Positions 8,317 to 16,508 of a stretch of DNA of 29,039 nucleotides are shown piece after piece. The DNA lies in NCBI GenBank assembly GCA_023438885.1, contig JAEXPS010000257.1:1-29039 (forward strand). The letters run 5' to 3'. Source of the DNA: Actinomycetes bacterium. Its GTDB lineage: Bacteria > Actinomycetota > Actinomycetes > Actinomycetales > Cellulomonadaceae. Made by a program: the position numbers and the translations under genes. Under the pieces are notes generated by a model, which made no database searches, had not been told where the DNA came from, and saw only the letters and a list, made by a program, of their open reading frames with translations. Positions within the stretch are counted from its first letter, which is position 1. Every line of letters starts with the position of its first letter.

Positions 8317-8471
8317 GCCCCGATCGTCCCGTACGGCGCGGGCCCTTTGCAAGTGAATCCGTTGCCACAAGCCCTGCGGACCCCTGATTTCGAGCGCTAC
8401 CATCACTCGCTGCGGCGGATCGCGTCGTGCAATGCTACGAATGCACCATTCGCCCGGCCAGGAGGCGACCT
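8317..8471. promoter_or_regulatory. Divergent control region between Lrp-type regulator and patD, with 20-bp dyad
   Basis: A 155-bp region between divergent genes. It contains an imperfect dyad with GTGCA/TGCAC arms at 8427-8446, just before the patD ribosome site (AGGAGG, 8460-8465). A -10-like TACCAT is at 8398-8403 on the + strand without a good -35. The dyad is a candidate operator for the adjacent Lrp/AsnC protein; this is inferred from position and symmetry only. Confidence 0.45.
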
Positions 8472-9905
8472 GTGAGCTCGACTCTGTTGCACAACGTCAT
8501 CGGCGGCACCGCGGTTCCGGCGGCCGAGGGGCGCACCTCCGCCGTCATCGACCCCGCCACCGGCGAGGCCTACGCGCAGGCGCCCGTCTCGGGACCCGCC
8601 GACGTCGACGCAGCCTATGCCGCCGCATCCGATGCCTTCGACACGTGGCGTTTCGCCACGCCCGCCGAGCGGCAGCGCGCCCTGCTGCGGCTCGCGGACG
8701 CGATCGAGGCCCGGGCCGAGGAGTTCGTCGCCGTCGAGTCCCGCAACACCGGCAAGCCGCTGCACCTCACCCGCACCGACGAGGTGCCCCCGTGCGCGGA
8801 CCAGCTGCGGTTCTTCGCCGGCGCCGCGCGGGTGCTGGGCGGCCTGTCGGCGGGGGAGTACCTCGCCGGGCACACGTCGTGGATCCGCCGGGAGCCGGTG
8901 GGGGTCGTCGGCCAGGTGACGCCGTGGAACTACCCGCTGATGATGGCGATCTGGAAGATCGCTCCGGCCCTGGCCGCCGGCAACACCGTGGTGCTCAAGC
9001 CGTCCGACACCACGCCCGCCTCGACCGTGCTGCTCGCCGAGGTGGCGCAGGAGTTCTTCCCGCCGGGGGTCTTCAACGTCGTCTGCGGCGACCGCGACAC
9101 CGGCCGCGCGCTCGTGTCGCACCCGCGCCCGGACATGGTGGCGATCACGGGCTCCGTGCGTGCCGGGTCGCAGGTGGCGTCCGCCGCCGCGGACGGGCTC
9201 AAGCGCGTGCACCTCGAGCTGGGCGGCAAGGCGCCGGTCGTCGTGTTCGACGACGCCGACCTCGCGGCCGCGGCCGAGGGCATCGCGGGCGCGGGCTACT
9301 ACAACGCCGGCCAGGACTGCACGGCAGCCACCCGGGTGCTGGTCCAGGCCGGGGCGCACGACGACTTCACGGCCGCCCTCGCGCAGGCGGCGCGCGCCCA
9401 GCGCACCGGAAGCCCGGACGACGAGAGCGTGACCTACGGTCCGGTCAACAACGCGAGCCAGCTCTCCCGTGTGCTCGGGTTCCTCGACCGGCTCCCCGAC
9501 CACGCGGACGTCGTCGCGGGCGGTCACCGGGTGGACCGGCAGGGGTTCTTCGTCGAACCGACGGTGGTGGACCGGCTGCGCCAGGAGGACGAGGCGAGCC
9601 AGGACGAGATCTTCGGCCCCGTGATCACGGTGCAGACGTTCACGCAGGAGGACGAGGCGGTGCGCCTGGCCAACGGCGTGCGCTACGGCCTGTCGAGCTC
9701 CGTGTGGACCGCCGACCACGGGCGCGCTCTGCGGGTGTCCCGGGCGCTGGACTTCGGGGTGGTCTGGGTGAACACCCACCTGCCGTTCGTCGCCGAGATG
9801 CCGCACGGCGGTTTCAAGCACTCCGGCTACGGCAAGGACCTGTCGATGTACGGGTTCGAGGACTACACGCGCATCAAGCACGTCATGTCGGCGTTCGGCG
9901 GCTGA
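8472..9905 (+). CDS. patD: Gamma-aminobutyraldehyde dehydrogenase (PatD-like)
   Basis: A 477-aa NAD(P)-dependent aldehyde dehydrogenase expected to oxidise 4-aminobutanal to GABA, the second step of putrescine degradation by transamination. Catalytic residues are in place: N153 (PWNYP), E249 (LELGG) and nucleophile C283 in YYNAGQDCTAATR, a context matching E. coli PatD from memory. The C-terminal VNTHLPFVAEMPHGG and SGYGKD regions also fit PatD. GTG 8472 is chosen because AGGAGG lies six bases upstream and the 15 extra residues of the longer frame match nothing expected. It is divergent from the Lrp-type regulator and upstream of the polyamine importer on the same strand. Betaine-aldehyde or other aminoaldehyde activity is the main alternative. 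Confidence 0.88.
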   Translation: MSSTLLHNVIGGTAVPAAEGRTSAVIDPATGEAYAQAPVSGPADVDAAYAAASDAFDTWRFATPAERQRALLRLADAIEARAEEFVAVESRNTGKPLHLTRTDEVPPCADQLRFFAGAARVLGGLSAGEYLAGHTSWIRREPVGVVGQVTPWNYPLMMAIWKIAPALAAGNTVVLKPSDTTPASTVLLAEVAQEFFPPGVFNVVCGDRDTGRALVSHPRPDMVAITGSVRAGSQVASAAADGLKRVHLELGGKAPVVVFDDADLAAAAEGIAGAGYYNAGQDCTAATRVLVQAGAHDDFTAALAQAARAQRTGSPDDESVTYGPVNNASQLSRVLGFLDRLPDHADVVAGGHRVDRQGFFVEPTVVDRLRQEDEASQDEIFGPVITVQTFTQEDEAVRLANGVRYGLSSSVWTADHGRALRVSRALDFGVVWVNTHLPFVAEMPHGGFKHSGYGKDLSMYGFEDYTRIKHVMSAFGG

Positions 9906-10068
9906 TGGCCCGACCAGGTCCCTCACTCACGAAACCGAACCGTTACAGAGTCGTTGCGTAGGTTTTTCGTCGCGAAGGGCCCCATGGGCGACGGTTTCAC
10001 GCGAGCACGGGCATACTGGCGCAACACTCCGGGGACCTAGCCTGGATCTGGCGAGCGAGAGGATGACC
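9906..10068 (+). promoter_or_regulatory. Leader/promoter region of the pot operon
   Basis: A 163-bp gap. It holds a -10-like TAGCCT at 10038-10043 and, further up, CATACT at 10012-10017; no convincing -35. Upstream are two overlapping inverted repeats: GAAACCG (9931-9937) with CGGTTTC (9992-9998), and CGTCGC (9968-9973) with GCGACG (9988-9993). They share bases 9992-9993, so they exclude each other. There is also a loose direct repeat (CGTTACAGA 9941-9949, CGTTGCGTA 9952-9960). No recognised riboswitch is apparent. Confidence 0.4.
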
Positions 10069-11295
10069 ATGTCACGTCTGCCGCAGCCTCAGGACCCGGC
10101 GGTACGCGCTCTGATCGAGCGCTCCCGTGCGATCCGCTCCCGCGAGGTGTCGCGCCGCACGTTCCTCCTCGGTGCTCTCGGCGCCGCCGGCTCCGCCGCG
10201 CTCCTGGCAGCCTGCGGCACCGGGGGCGGCGGCAGCAGCGCCACCGGAGGGGGCGGCAACGGCGGTGGCGGGGGCCCGTTGCGCTGGGCCAACTGGTCGT
10301 ACTACCTCGACCAGTCCGACGACGGCCAGCACTTCCCGACCCTCGAGGCGTTCATCGACTCCTCCGGCATCGACGTCGAGTACTTCGAGGAGATCGAGGA
10401 CAACGACTCGTTCTTCGGCAAGGTCCGCTCGCAGCTCGAGGCGGGCCAGGACATCGGCTACGACCTCGTGGTGCTCACCGACTGGATGGCCGCGCGCTGG
10501 GTGCGGATGGGGTACACCCAGGAGCTCGACCGAGGGGCGATGCCGAACACGGCCAACCTGCTGCCGAACCTCGAGGACGTCAGCTTCGACCCGGGCCGCT
10601 CGCAGACCATCACGTGGCAGTCGGGCCTGACGGGCATCGCGTGGGACAAGGAGCAGCTCCCGAACGGCATCCAGTCGATGTCGCAGCTGTGGGACAGCGC
10701 GCTCAAGGGCCGTGTCGAGGTGCTGTCCGAGATGCTGGACACCATCCCGCTGATCATGCAGGAGCAGGGCGTGGACCCGTCCGGGGTCTGGGGCGACGCC
10801 GAGTTCACGGCGGCCCTCGATGTGCTCTCCGAGCAGATCGACTCCGGCCAGATCCGTCAGGTGCGTGGCAACTCCTACACGCAGGACCTGGTCTCGGGCG
10901 ACGCGATCGCCTGCGTGGCGTGGTCCGGCGACGTCGTCGCGCTCAACTTCGAGAACGACGACCGGTTCGGCTTCGCCATCCCGGACGCCGGCGGCAACCT
11001 GTGGAGCGACAACTTCATCGTCCCGAGCACCTCGTCGCGGATCGAGGACGCCCAGAAGCTGATCGACTACTACTACGACCCGGCGGTCGCCGCCGAGGTC
11101 GCCGCCTGGGTGAACTACATCACCCCGGTCCAGGGCGCCAAGGAGGCGATGGCGGACATCGACCCCGACCTCGTCGACAACGAGCTGATCTTCCCGACCG
11201 ACGAGACGCTCTCCCGGGTCAAGATCGTCCGCGCCCTCACTCCCGAGGAGGAGGAGGACTTCAACGGCCGCTTCCTCGACGTGATCGGCGCCTGA
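10069..11295 (+). CDS. potD: Spermidine/putrescine ABC transporter substrate-binding lipoprotein (PotD-like)
   Basis: Extracellular polyamine receptor, 408 aa, that delivers spermidine or putrescine to the PotABC complex. The N-terminus has a twin-arginine signal (SRRTFLLG) followed by a hydrophobic stretch and lipobox LAAC, with the lipidated cysteine at residue 49, so it is probably Tat-exported and membrane-anchored. A Gly/Ser-rich linker follows. The mature part begins LRWANWSYYL, typical of PotD-type proteins (family knowledge). Two ATGs six bases apart occur (10063 and 10069). The site AGAGGA at 10058-10063 abuts the first and is well spaced for the second, so 10069 is chosen. It is the first gene of a tight potDABC operon. 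Confidence 0.92.
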   Translation: MSRLPQPQDPAVRALIERSRAIRSREVSRRTFLLGALGAAGSAALLAACGTGGGGSSATGGGGNGGGGGPLRWANWSYYLDQSDDGQHFPTLEAFIDSSGIDVEYFEEIEDNDSFFGKVRSQLEAGQDIGYDLVVLTDWMAARWVRMGYTQELDRGAMPNTANLLPNLEDVSFDPGRSQTITWQSGLTGIAWDKEQLPNGIQSMSQLWDSALKGRVEVLSEMLDTIPLIMQEQGVDPSGVWGDAEFTAALDVLSEQIDSGQIRQVRGNSYTQDLVSGDAIACVAWSGDVVALNFENDDRFGFAIPDAGGNLWSDNFIVPSTSSRIEDAQKLIDYYYDPAVAAEVAAWVNYITPVQGAKEAMADIDPDLVDNELIFPTDETLSRVKIVRALTPEEEEDFNGRFLDVIGA

Positions 11296-11296
11296 C

Positions 11297-12433
11297 GTGG
11301 CAGCTGGCCCGTCCGCTCTGGAGCTCTGGGGCGTCACCAAGGCGTTCGGCTCGTTCGTCGCCGTGGACGCGGTCGACCTGGCGATCCCGCGGGGCGAGTT
11401 CTTCGCCCTGCTCGGGCCGTCCGGGTGCGGCAAGACGACGACGCTGCGCATGGTCGCCGGTCTCGAGCGGCCCACGGCGGGGGCGATCTCCATCGAGGGC
11501 CGCGAGGTCACGGGAGTGCCGGCGCACCGGCGTCCGGTCAACACGGTGTTCCAGAGCTACGCGCTGTTCCCGCACCTGACGATCGCGGAGAACGTCGCCT
11601 TCGGGCTGCGCCGCAAGCGGGAGAAGGACATCGACAAGCGGGTGGCCGACGCCCTGGAGCTCGTGGAGCTCGCCGGGCTCGGGGAGCGACGCCCGGGCCA
11701 GCTCTCCGGCGGGCAGCAGCAGCGGGTGGCGCTGGCCCGCGCGATCGTCAACCGGCCGGCGGTGCTGCTGCTCGACGAGCCGCTCGGGGCGCTGGACCTC
11801 AAGCTGCGCCGGCAGATGCAGCTGGAGCTCAAGCGGATCCAGACCGAGGTCGGCATCACGTTCGTCCACGTCACGCACGACCAGGAGGAGGCCATGACGA
11901 TGGCCGACGCGGTCGCCGTGATGAACAAGGGGCGCATCGAGCAGATGGGCGCGCCGGAGCGTCTCTACGAGCTGCCGCGCACCGCGTTCGTCGCCAACTT
12001 CCTCGGCCAGTCGAACCTGGTGCGGGGGCAGGTGGTCGAGGTGCGGGCGGACGGAGCGGTCGGCGTCGACGTCGGCGGGGCTCGCGTGCTGGTTCGCGCC
12101 GACCGCACGGCGGCGACGAGCGGCGGGGTTCTGGTGGGCGTGCGGCCGGAGAAGATCGCGATGCTGCCGGAGGAGCAGGACACCGCTGCCGGTCAGAACG
12201 TGCTGGGGCCCGGGATCGTCACCGACGTCTCGTTCACGGGCGTCAGCACGCAGTACCAGGTCGAGGTCCCCGGGGTCGGCACCTTCGGGGTCTTCGCCCA
12301 GAACCTGGCAGGCCCGGCGTCGGTCTCGCTGGGGGCGAAGGTCAAGCTGTCCTGGTCCGCGCAGTACACCTTCGCCCTGGCCGGGTCACAGGACGCCGCC
12401 GAGGGCACCTATGACCTGGACGACGAGCCATGA
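11297..12433 (+). CDS. potA: Polyamine ABC transporter ATP-binding protein (PotA-like)
   Basis: Cytoplasmic ATPase that powers polyamine import, 378 aa, close to PotA's usual length. Walker A GPSGCGKTT is at residues 40-48, the ABC signature LSGGQ at 136-140, and Walker B VLLLDEP at 156-162, followed by the D-loop and the switch histidine in VTHDQEEA. The region after about residue 270 is a TOBE domain (GVRPEKI), which in PotA-type ATPases is regulatory. GTG 11297 begins one base after the potD stop and has no clear ribosome site, so translational coupling is likely. Its end overlaps potB by 4 bp (ATGA). Confidence 0.96.
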   Translation: MAAGPSALELWGVTKAFGSFVAVDAVDLAIPRGEFFALLGPSGCGKTTTLRMVAGLERPTAGAISIEGREVTGVPAHRRPVNTVFQSYALFPHLTIAENVAFGLRRKREKDIDKRVADALELVELAGLGERRPGQLSGGQQQRVALARAIVNRPAVLLLDEPLGALDLKLRRQMQLELKRIQTEVGITFVHVTHDQEEAMTMADAVAVMNKGRIEQMGAPERLYELPRTAFVANFLGQSNLVRGQVVEVRADGAVGVDVGGARVLVRADRTAATSGGVLVGVRPEKIAMLPEEQDTAAGQNVLGPGIVTDVSFTGVSTQYQVEVPGVGTFGVFAQNLAGPASVSLGAKVKLSWSAQYTFALAGSQDAAEGTYDLDDEP

Positions 12434-13347
12434 CCATCCTGACGGGGCTCGGCGGCGCGACGCCGGCACAGGTCGAGGCTCCACGCGAGAACCGGTCGAA
12501 GGCCTACCGGGCGCTGTTGGCGCCCGGCCTGCTCTACCTCGTCGTGTTCTTCGTCGTACCCGCGTTCAGCCTGCTGGCGATGTCGCTGTACGAGAGGACA
12601 CCCGGCGGCGACCTCGGCGACTACCAGCCGGCCTTCCGCTGGCAGAACTACACCGAGGCGATCGCCGACTTCTACCCGCAGATCCTGCGCTCGTTCGCGT
12701 TCGCCGGGATCGCCACCGTGGCGTGCTTGGCGATCGGCTACCCGATCGCGTACGCGATCGCCGTGCGCGCCCGAGCCCACCCGTTGCTCCAGAACATGAT
12801 GCTGGTGCTGGTCGTCGCGCCGTTCTTCACGTCGTTCATCCTGCGCACCGTCGCCTGGAAGATGATCCTGGCGGACGAGGGGCCAGTGGTGGCGGCGCTG
12901 CAGTGGCTTCAGCTGCTGCCCGCGGGCGGCCGGCTGACGGCGACGCCCTTCGCCGTCATCTGCGGCCTGACCTACAACTTCCTGCCGTTCATGATCCTGC
13001 CGATCTACGCCAGCCTCGGCCGGCTGGACTCCCGGCTGCTCGAGGCCGGCTCGGACCTGTACGCGACCCCGTTCACCTGCTTCCGCAAGGTGACGCTGCC
13101 GCTGTCGATGCCCGGGGTGGTCGGCGGCACGCTCTTGGTGTTCATCCCGGCCACCGGTGACTACGTCAACGCGGTGCTGCTCGGCAACAACACCAACACC
13201 TCGATGATCGGCCAGGTGATCGATCAGCGGTTCTTCAAGACCCTGGACTACCCGACGGCCGCGTCGCTCTCGGTGGTGCTGATGGTGGCGATCCTCCTGG
13301 TGGTCATGGCGTACATCCGGCGGGCCGGGACGGAGGACCTGCTGTGA
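12430..13347 (+). CDS. potB: Polyamine ABC transporter permease (PotB-like)
   Basis: First membrane subunit of the polyamine importer, 305 aa with about six hydrophobic segments starting near residue 30 (LLYLVVFFVVPAFSLLAMSL). The ATPase-contact EAA loop is visible as EAGSDLYATPFTCFRKVTLP. The conserved ATGDYVN stretch near base 13160 matches PotB-type permeases. ATG 12430 overlaps the end of potA by four bases, and its own end overlaps potC by four bases (GTGA). These overlaps imply one polycistronic mRNA and 1:1 production of the two permeases. Confidence 0.95.
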   Translation: MTILTGLGGATPAQVEAPRENRSKAYRALLAPGLLYLVVFFVVPAFSLLAMSLYERTPGGDLGDYQPAFRWQNYTEAIADFYPQILRSFAFAGIATVACLAIGYPIAYAIAVRARAHPLLQNMMLVLVVAPFFTSFILRTVAWKMILADEGPVVAALQWLQLLPAGGRLTATPFAVICGLTYNFLPFMILPIYASLGRLDSRLLEAGSDLYATPFTCFRKVTLPLSMPGVVGGTLLVFIPATGDYVNAVLLGNNTNTSMIGQVIDQRFFKTLDYPTAASLSVVLMVAILLVVMAYIRRAGTEDLL

Positions 13348-14174
13348 CGGCGGCCCGGGTACCCGCTGCCTCGACGTGGCGCGCGCGGCTGGGCCGCAGC
13401 GTGATCCCGCTGATGGCGCTGCTGGGCATCGCGTACCTCATGGTGCCGATCGCCTACACGGTGGCCTTCAGCTTCAACGACGCCGGCCGGCGCAACCTCG
13501 TCTGGCGCGGCTTCACCCTCGACAACTGGCGCAACCCCTGCGACGCGCCGCAGATCTGCGACGCCTTCGCGAACTCGCTCAAGGTGGGCGTCCTCGCCAC
13601 GGTGATCTCGACGGTGCTCGGCACGCTCCTGGCGATCGCGCTGGTGCGCTACCGGTTCCACGGCCGGCCCGCCATCAACCTGCTGATCTTCCTCCCCATG
13701 TCCACGCCGGAGGTGGTGATCGGCGCCGCCCTGCTCGCGCAGTTCCTGTCGCTGCGGGCACAGCTCGGCTTCTGGACGGTGGTGGCCGCGCACGTGATGT
13801 TCTGCATCTCGTTCGTCGTCGTCACCGTCAAGGCTCGGGTCGCCAGCCTGGACCCCGCGCTGGAGGAGGCGGCGTCCGACCTCTACGCCACGCCCGTGCA
13901 GGCGTTCTGGCGGGTGACGTTCCCGTTGCTGCTGCCGGGCATCGGTGCGGCGGCGCTCCTGGCGTTCAGCCTGAGCTTCGACGACTTCATCATCACCAAC
14001 TTCAACTCCGGCTCGTTCACCACGTTCCCCAAGTTCGTGTACGTGGCGGCGACCAGGGGCATCCCGGCGCAGGCGAACGTGATCGGCACCTTCATGTTCG
14101 CCCTCGCGATCCTCATCGTGATCTCCCTGCAGGTGCTGACCGGCGCGCGGGAACGGGCACGCCGGCGCCGTTAG
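13344..14174 (+). CDS. potC: Polyamine ABC transporter permease (PotC-like)
   Basis: Second membrane subunit of the polyamine importer, 276 aa. It has about six hydrophobic segments (first near residues 20-45) and the EAA loop EAASDLYATPVQAFWRVT. The motif SLSFDDFIITNFNSG near base 13975 is typical of PotC-type permeases, where the acidic residues lie near the substrate path (family knowledge). The GTG start overlaps the potB stop by four bases. A basic tail (RERARRRR) ends the protein on the expected cytoplasmic side. A 28-bp gap with a GAAAGG-type ribosome site leads to the dehydrogenase-like gene. Confidence 0.95.
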   Translation: MTAARVPAASTWRARLGRSVIPLMALLGIAYLMVPIAYTVAFSFNDAGRRNLVWRGFTLDNWRNPCDAPQICDAFANSLKVGVLATVISTVLGTLLAIALVRYRFHGRPAINLLIFLPMSTPEVVIGAALLAQFLSLRAQLGFWTVVAAHVMFCISFVVVTVKARVASLDPALEEAASDLYATPVQAFWRVTFPLLLPGIGAAALLAFSLSFDDFIITNFNSGSFTTFPKFVYVAATRGIPAQANVIGTFMFALAILIVISLQVLTGARERARRRR

Positions 14175-14202
14175 GTCCCGACGAACGAAAGGTGGGGCGC
14201 GC

Positions 14203-15456
14203 GTGCGCGTTCTCGTGATCGGCAGCGGTGGCGTGGGCGACGCGGTGGCGCGGATCGCCGCACGTCGCGGGTTCTTCGAGGCGATGGTCGTCGCGGACGT
14301 CGATCTCGCCCGGGCGGAGCGGACCGTCGCTGCGGCCTCGCAGCACGACGTGGGGGGCGGCCGCTTCGTCGCGGCGCGGATCGACGCGTCGTCGTCGGAC
14401 GCGGTGGCGGCGGCGATCCGGGAGCACCGGGCCACGCACGTGCTCAACGCGGTGGACCCCCGGTTCGTCATGCCCATCTTCACCGGCGCGCTCGCCGCCG
14501 GTGCTACGTACCTCGACATGGCGATGTCCCTGTCGACCCCGCACCCGGAGCGTCCCTACGAGCTGCCGGGCGTCAAGCTCGGCGACGAGCAGTTCGCGCT
14601 CGCGGAGCAGTGGGAGGGGGCCGGGCAGCTCGCGCTGCTGGGCATCGGCGTCGAGCCGGGCCTCTCGGACGTGTTCGCCCGGTACGCCGCCGATCACCTG
14701 TTCTCGAGCATCGACGAGATCGGCGTGCGGGACGGCGCCAACCTCGTGGTGCGCGACGAGGCGGGCAACGAGATCTTCGCGCCCTCGTTCTCCATCTGGA
14801 CGACGATCGAGGAGTGCCTCAACCCGCCGGTGATCCACGAGCGCGGCACCGGCTGGCACACCGTGCCGCCGTTCGACGACCCCGAGGTGTTCGAGTTCCC
14901 CGAGCCGATCGGGAAGGTCGAGTGCGTGAACGTGGAGCACGAGGAGGTGCTCCTGATGCCGCGCTGGCTGGACGCGGGGAAGGTGACGTTCAAGTACGGC
15001 CTGGGCGAGGAGTTCATCGGCGTGCTGCGCACCCTGCACACGCTCGGCCTGGACCGCACGGCGAAGGTGCGGGTCGGCGGTGTCGAGGTCTCGCCGCGTG
15101 ACGTGGTCGCGGCCGTGCTGCCGGACCCGGCGACGATCGGGCCGCGGATGGAGGGCGCCACCTGCGCCGGCACCTGGGTCAAGGGGACCGGCACGGACGG
15201 CTCGCCGCGCGAGGTCTACCTCTACCACGTGGTCGACAACGCCTGGTCGATGGCGGAGTACGGCGCGCAGTGCGTCGTGTGGCAGACCGCGGTGAACCCG
15301 GTCGTCGCCCTCGAGCTGCTGGCCGCCGGCGTCTGGGAGGGCGCCGGCGTGCTCGGCCCCGAGGCGTTCGACGCCGTGCCGTTCCTCGACCTGCTCGCCG
15401 CGCCTGCGCCCGAGGGCTACGGCTCGCCGTGGGGCCTCTCCGAGCGCACCGCCTGA
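14203..15456 (+). CDS. Saccharopine-dehydrogenase-like oxidoreductase in the polyamine operon
   Basis: A 417-aa NAD(P)-binding protein of the saccharopine dehydrogenase family. The N-terminal Rossmann motif is GSGGVGDAVARIA at about residues 7-19, followed by VVADVDLARAE, whose acidic residue ends strand 2. The ATHVLNAVDPRF stretch and central GIGVEPGLSDVFARYAAD are typical of this family, which includes saccharopine reductase, homospermidine synthase and carboxynorspermidine dehydrogenase. It follows potC by 28 bp with a GAAAGGTGG ribosome site before GTG 14203, so it is likely the last gene of the pot operon. That context suggests reductive or oxidative chemistry on polyamine- or lysine-linked imines. 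No carboxynorspermidine decarboxylase is nearby, so the reaction is unassigned. Confidence 0.82.
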   Translation: MRVLVIGSGGVGDAVARIAARRGFFEAMVVADVDLARAERTVAAASQHDVGGGRFVAARIDASSSDAVAAAIREHRATHVLNAVDPRFVMPIFTGALAAGATYLDMAMSLSTPHPERPYELPGVKLGDEQFALAEQWEGAGQLALLGIGVEPGLSDVFARYAADHLFSSIDEIGVRDGANLVVRDEAGNEIFAPSFSIWTTIEECLNPPVIHERGTGWHTVPPFDDPEVFEFPEPIGKVECVNVEHEEVLLMPRWLDAGKVTFKYGLGEEFIGVLRTLHTLGLDRTAKVRVGGVEVSPRDVVAAVLPDPATIGPRMEGATCAGTWVKGTGTDGSPREVYLYHVVDNAWSMAEYGAQCVVWQTAVNPVVALELLAAGVWEGAGVLGPEAFDAVPFLDLLAAPAPEGYGSPWGLSERTA

Positions 15457-15492
15457 CGGCGCGACGCTCCGCTCCGTCGTCGGCCTCTGCGC

Positions 15493-16422
15493 TCAGTCCT
15501 GCGAGGGGCCGTCCCCGTACTGGGCCGCCCAGGACTCCAGCTCGTCGTGGTGCGCGGTGACGAACTCCTGCTCGTACTCGTACTGGATGCGCGTCCGCGA
15601 GTCGTCGTACCCGGTCTCGTCCCGGCACGTCTGGTCGGCGACCGCGACGGCGATCTCCCGTTCCTGTTGTGCGCGCTTGTCCGCCTGCGGCACCCGGACC
15701 ACACCGGCGTCCATGTTCGCCGACTGGAGCGCCTCCCACTCGGCCGACAGGGCTCCGCTCGCCTCGTCCGGCGTCGCGTAGTCGTGGCCGGCCTCGGCCA
15801 TGCAGTCGGACCAGGCCGCGTCGAGCTCGGCGACGCGTGGGTCGGCATTGATCCGGTTCCACATGGCGCTGACCTCGGGCAGAAGCTGCTTCCACGTCGG
15901 GTCCGCCCGCGGGTCACCACCCCGGGCATCGACCTCCCGGCGCGCGTCCCCCATGCACCCGCCGCCCTCGGTGGGCGTCCCGGCTGCGGTCGGAGGTCCC
16001 CAGAGCGCCTCGGCGTACGCCTGCTGCTCCGACTCACTCATGGCTCCGACGTACGCCTCGTTGGGGTCGACGGCGCCCTGCGGTGAGGTGGTGGTGCCCG
16101 GCATGTCGAAGTACGTCGAGGCGCCGTACCCGTACTGCTGCGCGTACTCCAGGGTGCCGGTCGGGGGCATCGCGTCGACGTCGGGCACGGCGATCGGGCC
16201 CGTCTCGACCCAGGGGGTGTACTCGAAGCCGAGGGCCTTCATGCAGGCTGCGGCCAGGTCTTGCTCCTCGGCCGCGGCGTCGCGTGCGTCCCACTCGGCC
16301 AGGTGGGCCCGGTCCAGGTAGGTGTCCAGCGGCCCCATGCTCGTCAGCGGTTCGGGTGCGGCCGCGCAGCCCGCTGCACACAAGACGCACCCCAGTGCCA
16401 CCAGCCGCCCCCGCTGCCCCAT
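15493..16422 (-). CDS. Hypothetical secreted lipoprotein with repeated Cys-Met motifs
   Basis: A 309-aa protein I do not recognise. A short N-terminal hydrophobic stretch ends in a lipobox-like CAAGC with C19 as the probable lipidated residue, so it should be anchored outside the membrane. The mature part is acidic and Ala/Glu-rich, with exactly four cysteines: C60 (CMKALG), C156 (CMGDA), C207 (CMAEAG) and C266. Three are followed by Met and sit in similar helical contexts, which suggests a repeated helix-hairpin unit with two disulphides. Similar CM-x3-G lipoproteins of unknown role occur in actinomycetes, from memory. A -10-like TACGCT lies seven bases before ATG 16422 (leaderless). It is convergent with the dehydrogenase-like gene and 86 bp downstream of gabT; no functional link is shown. 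Confidence 0.75.
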   Translation of the reverse strand: MGQRGRLVALGCVLCAAGCAAAPEPLTSMGPLDTYLDRAHLAEWDARDAAAEEQDLAAACMKALGFEYTPWVETGPIAVPDVDAMPPTGTLEYAQQYGYGASTYFDMPGTTTSPQGAVDPNEAYVGAMSESEQQAYAEALWGPPTAAGTPTEGGGCMGDARREVDARGGDPRADPTWKQLLPEVSAMWNRINADPRVAELDAAWSDCMAEAGHDYATPDEASGALSAEWEALQSANMDAGVVRVPQADKRAQQEREIAVAVADQTCRDETGYDDSRTRIQYEYEQEFVTAHHDELESWAAQYGDGPSQD

Positions 16423-16429
16423 GGCAGTC

Positions 16430-16435
16430 AGCGTA
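16430..16435 (-). promoter_or_regulatory. -10 element (TACGCT) of the lipoprotein gene, leaderless type
   Basis: TACGCT on the minus strand fits the actinobacterial -10 pattern TANNNT and ends 7 nt before ATG 16422. Transcription would begin at or next to the start codon, and no ribosome site is seen. Confidence 0.5.
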
Positions 16436-16508
16436 GTAGCGCTCCCATGGCCATGTGGGCCCTTGAGCCGGCGTCATGCACGCGCTTGGCGGGCAGCGTG
16501 GAGGGTCG

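Noticed and set aside
7841..8368. Upstream extension of the class III aminotransferase frame
   Set aside because: The extra ~176 residues overlap the Lrp-type regulator in another frame; the ATGA overlap and family N-terminus place the start at 7840.
8403..9926. 507-codon minus-strand frame opposite patD
   Set aside because: Long open frame caused by codon bias of the aldehyde dehydrogenase gene; no start context or domain.
15457..15492. Possible terminator between the saccharopine-dehydrogenase-like gene and the lipoprotein gene
   Set aside because: Only a 5-bp CGACG/CGTCG stem with an 8-nt loop and no T-run; too weak to call.
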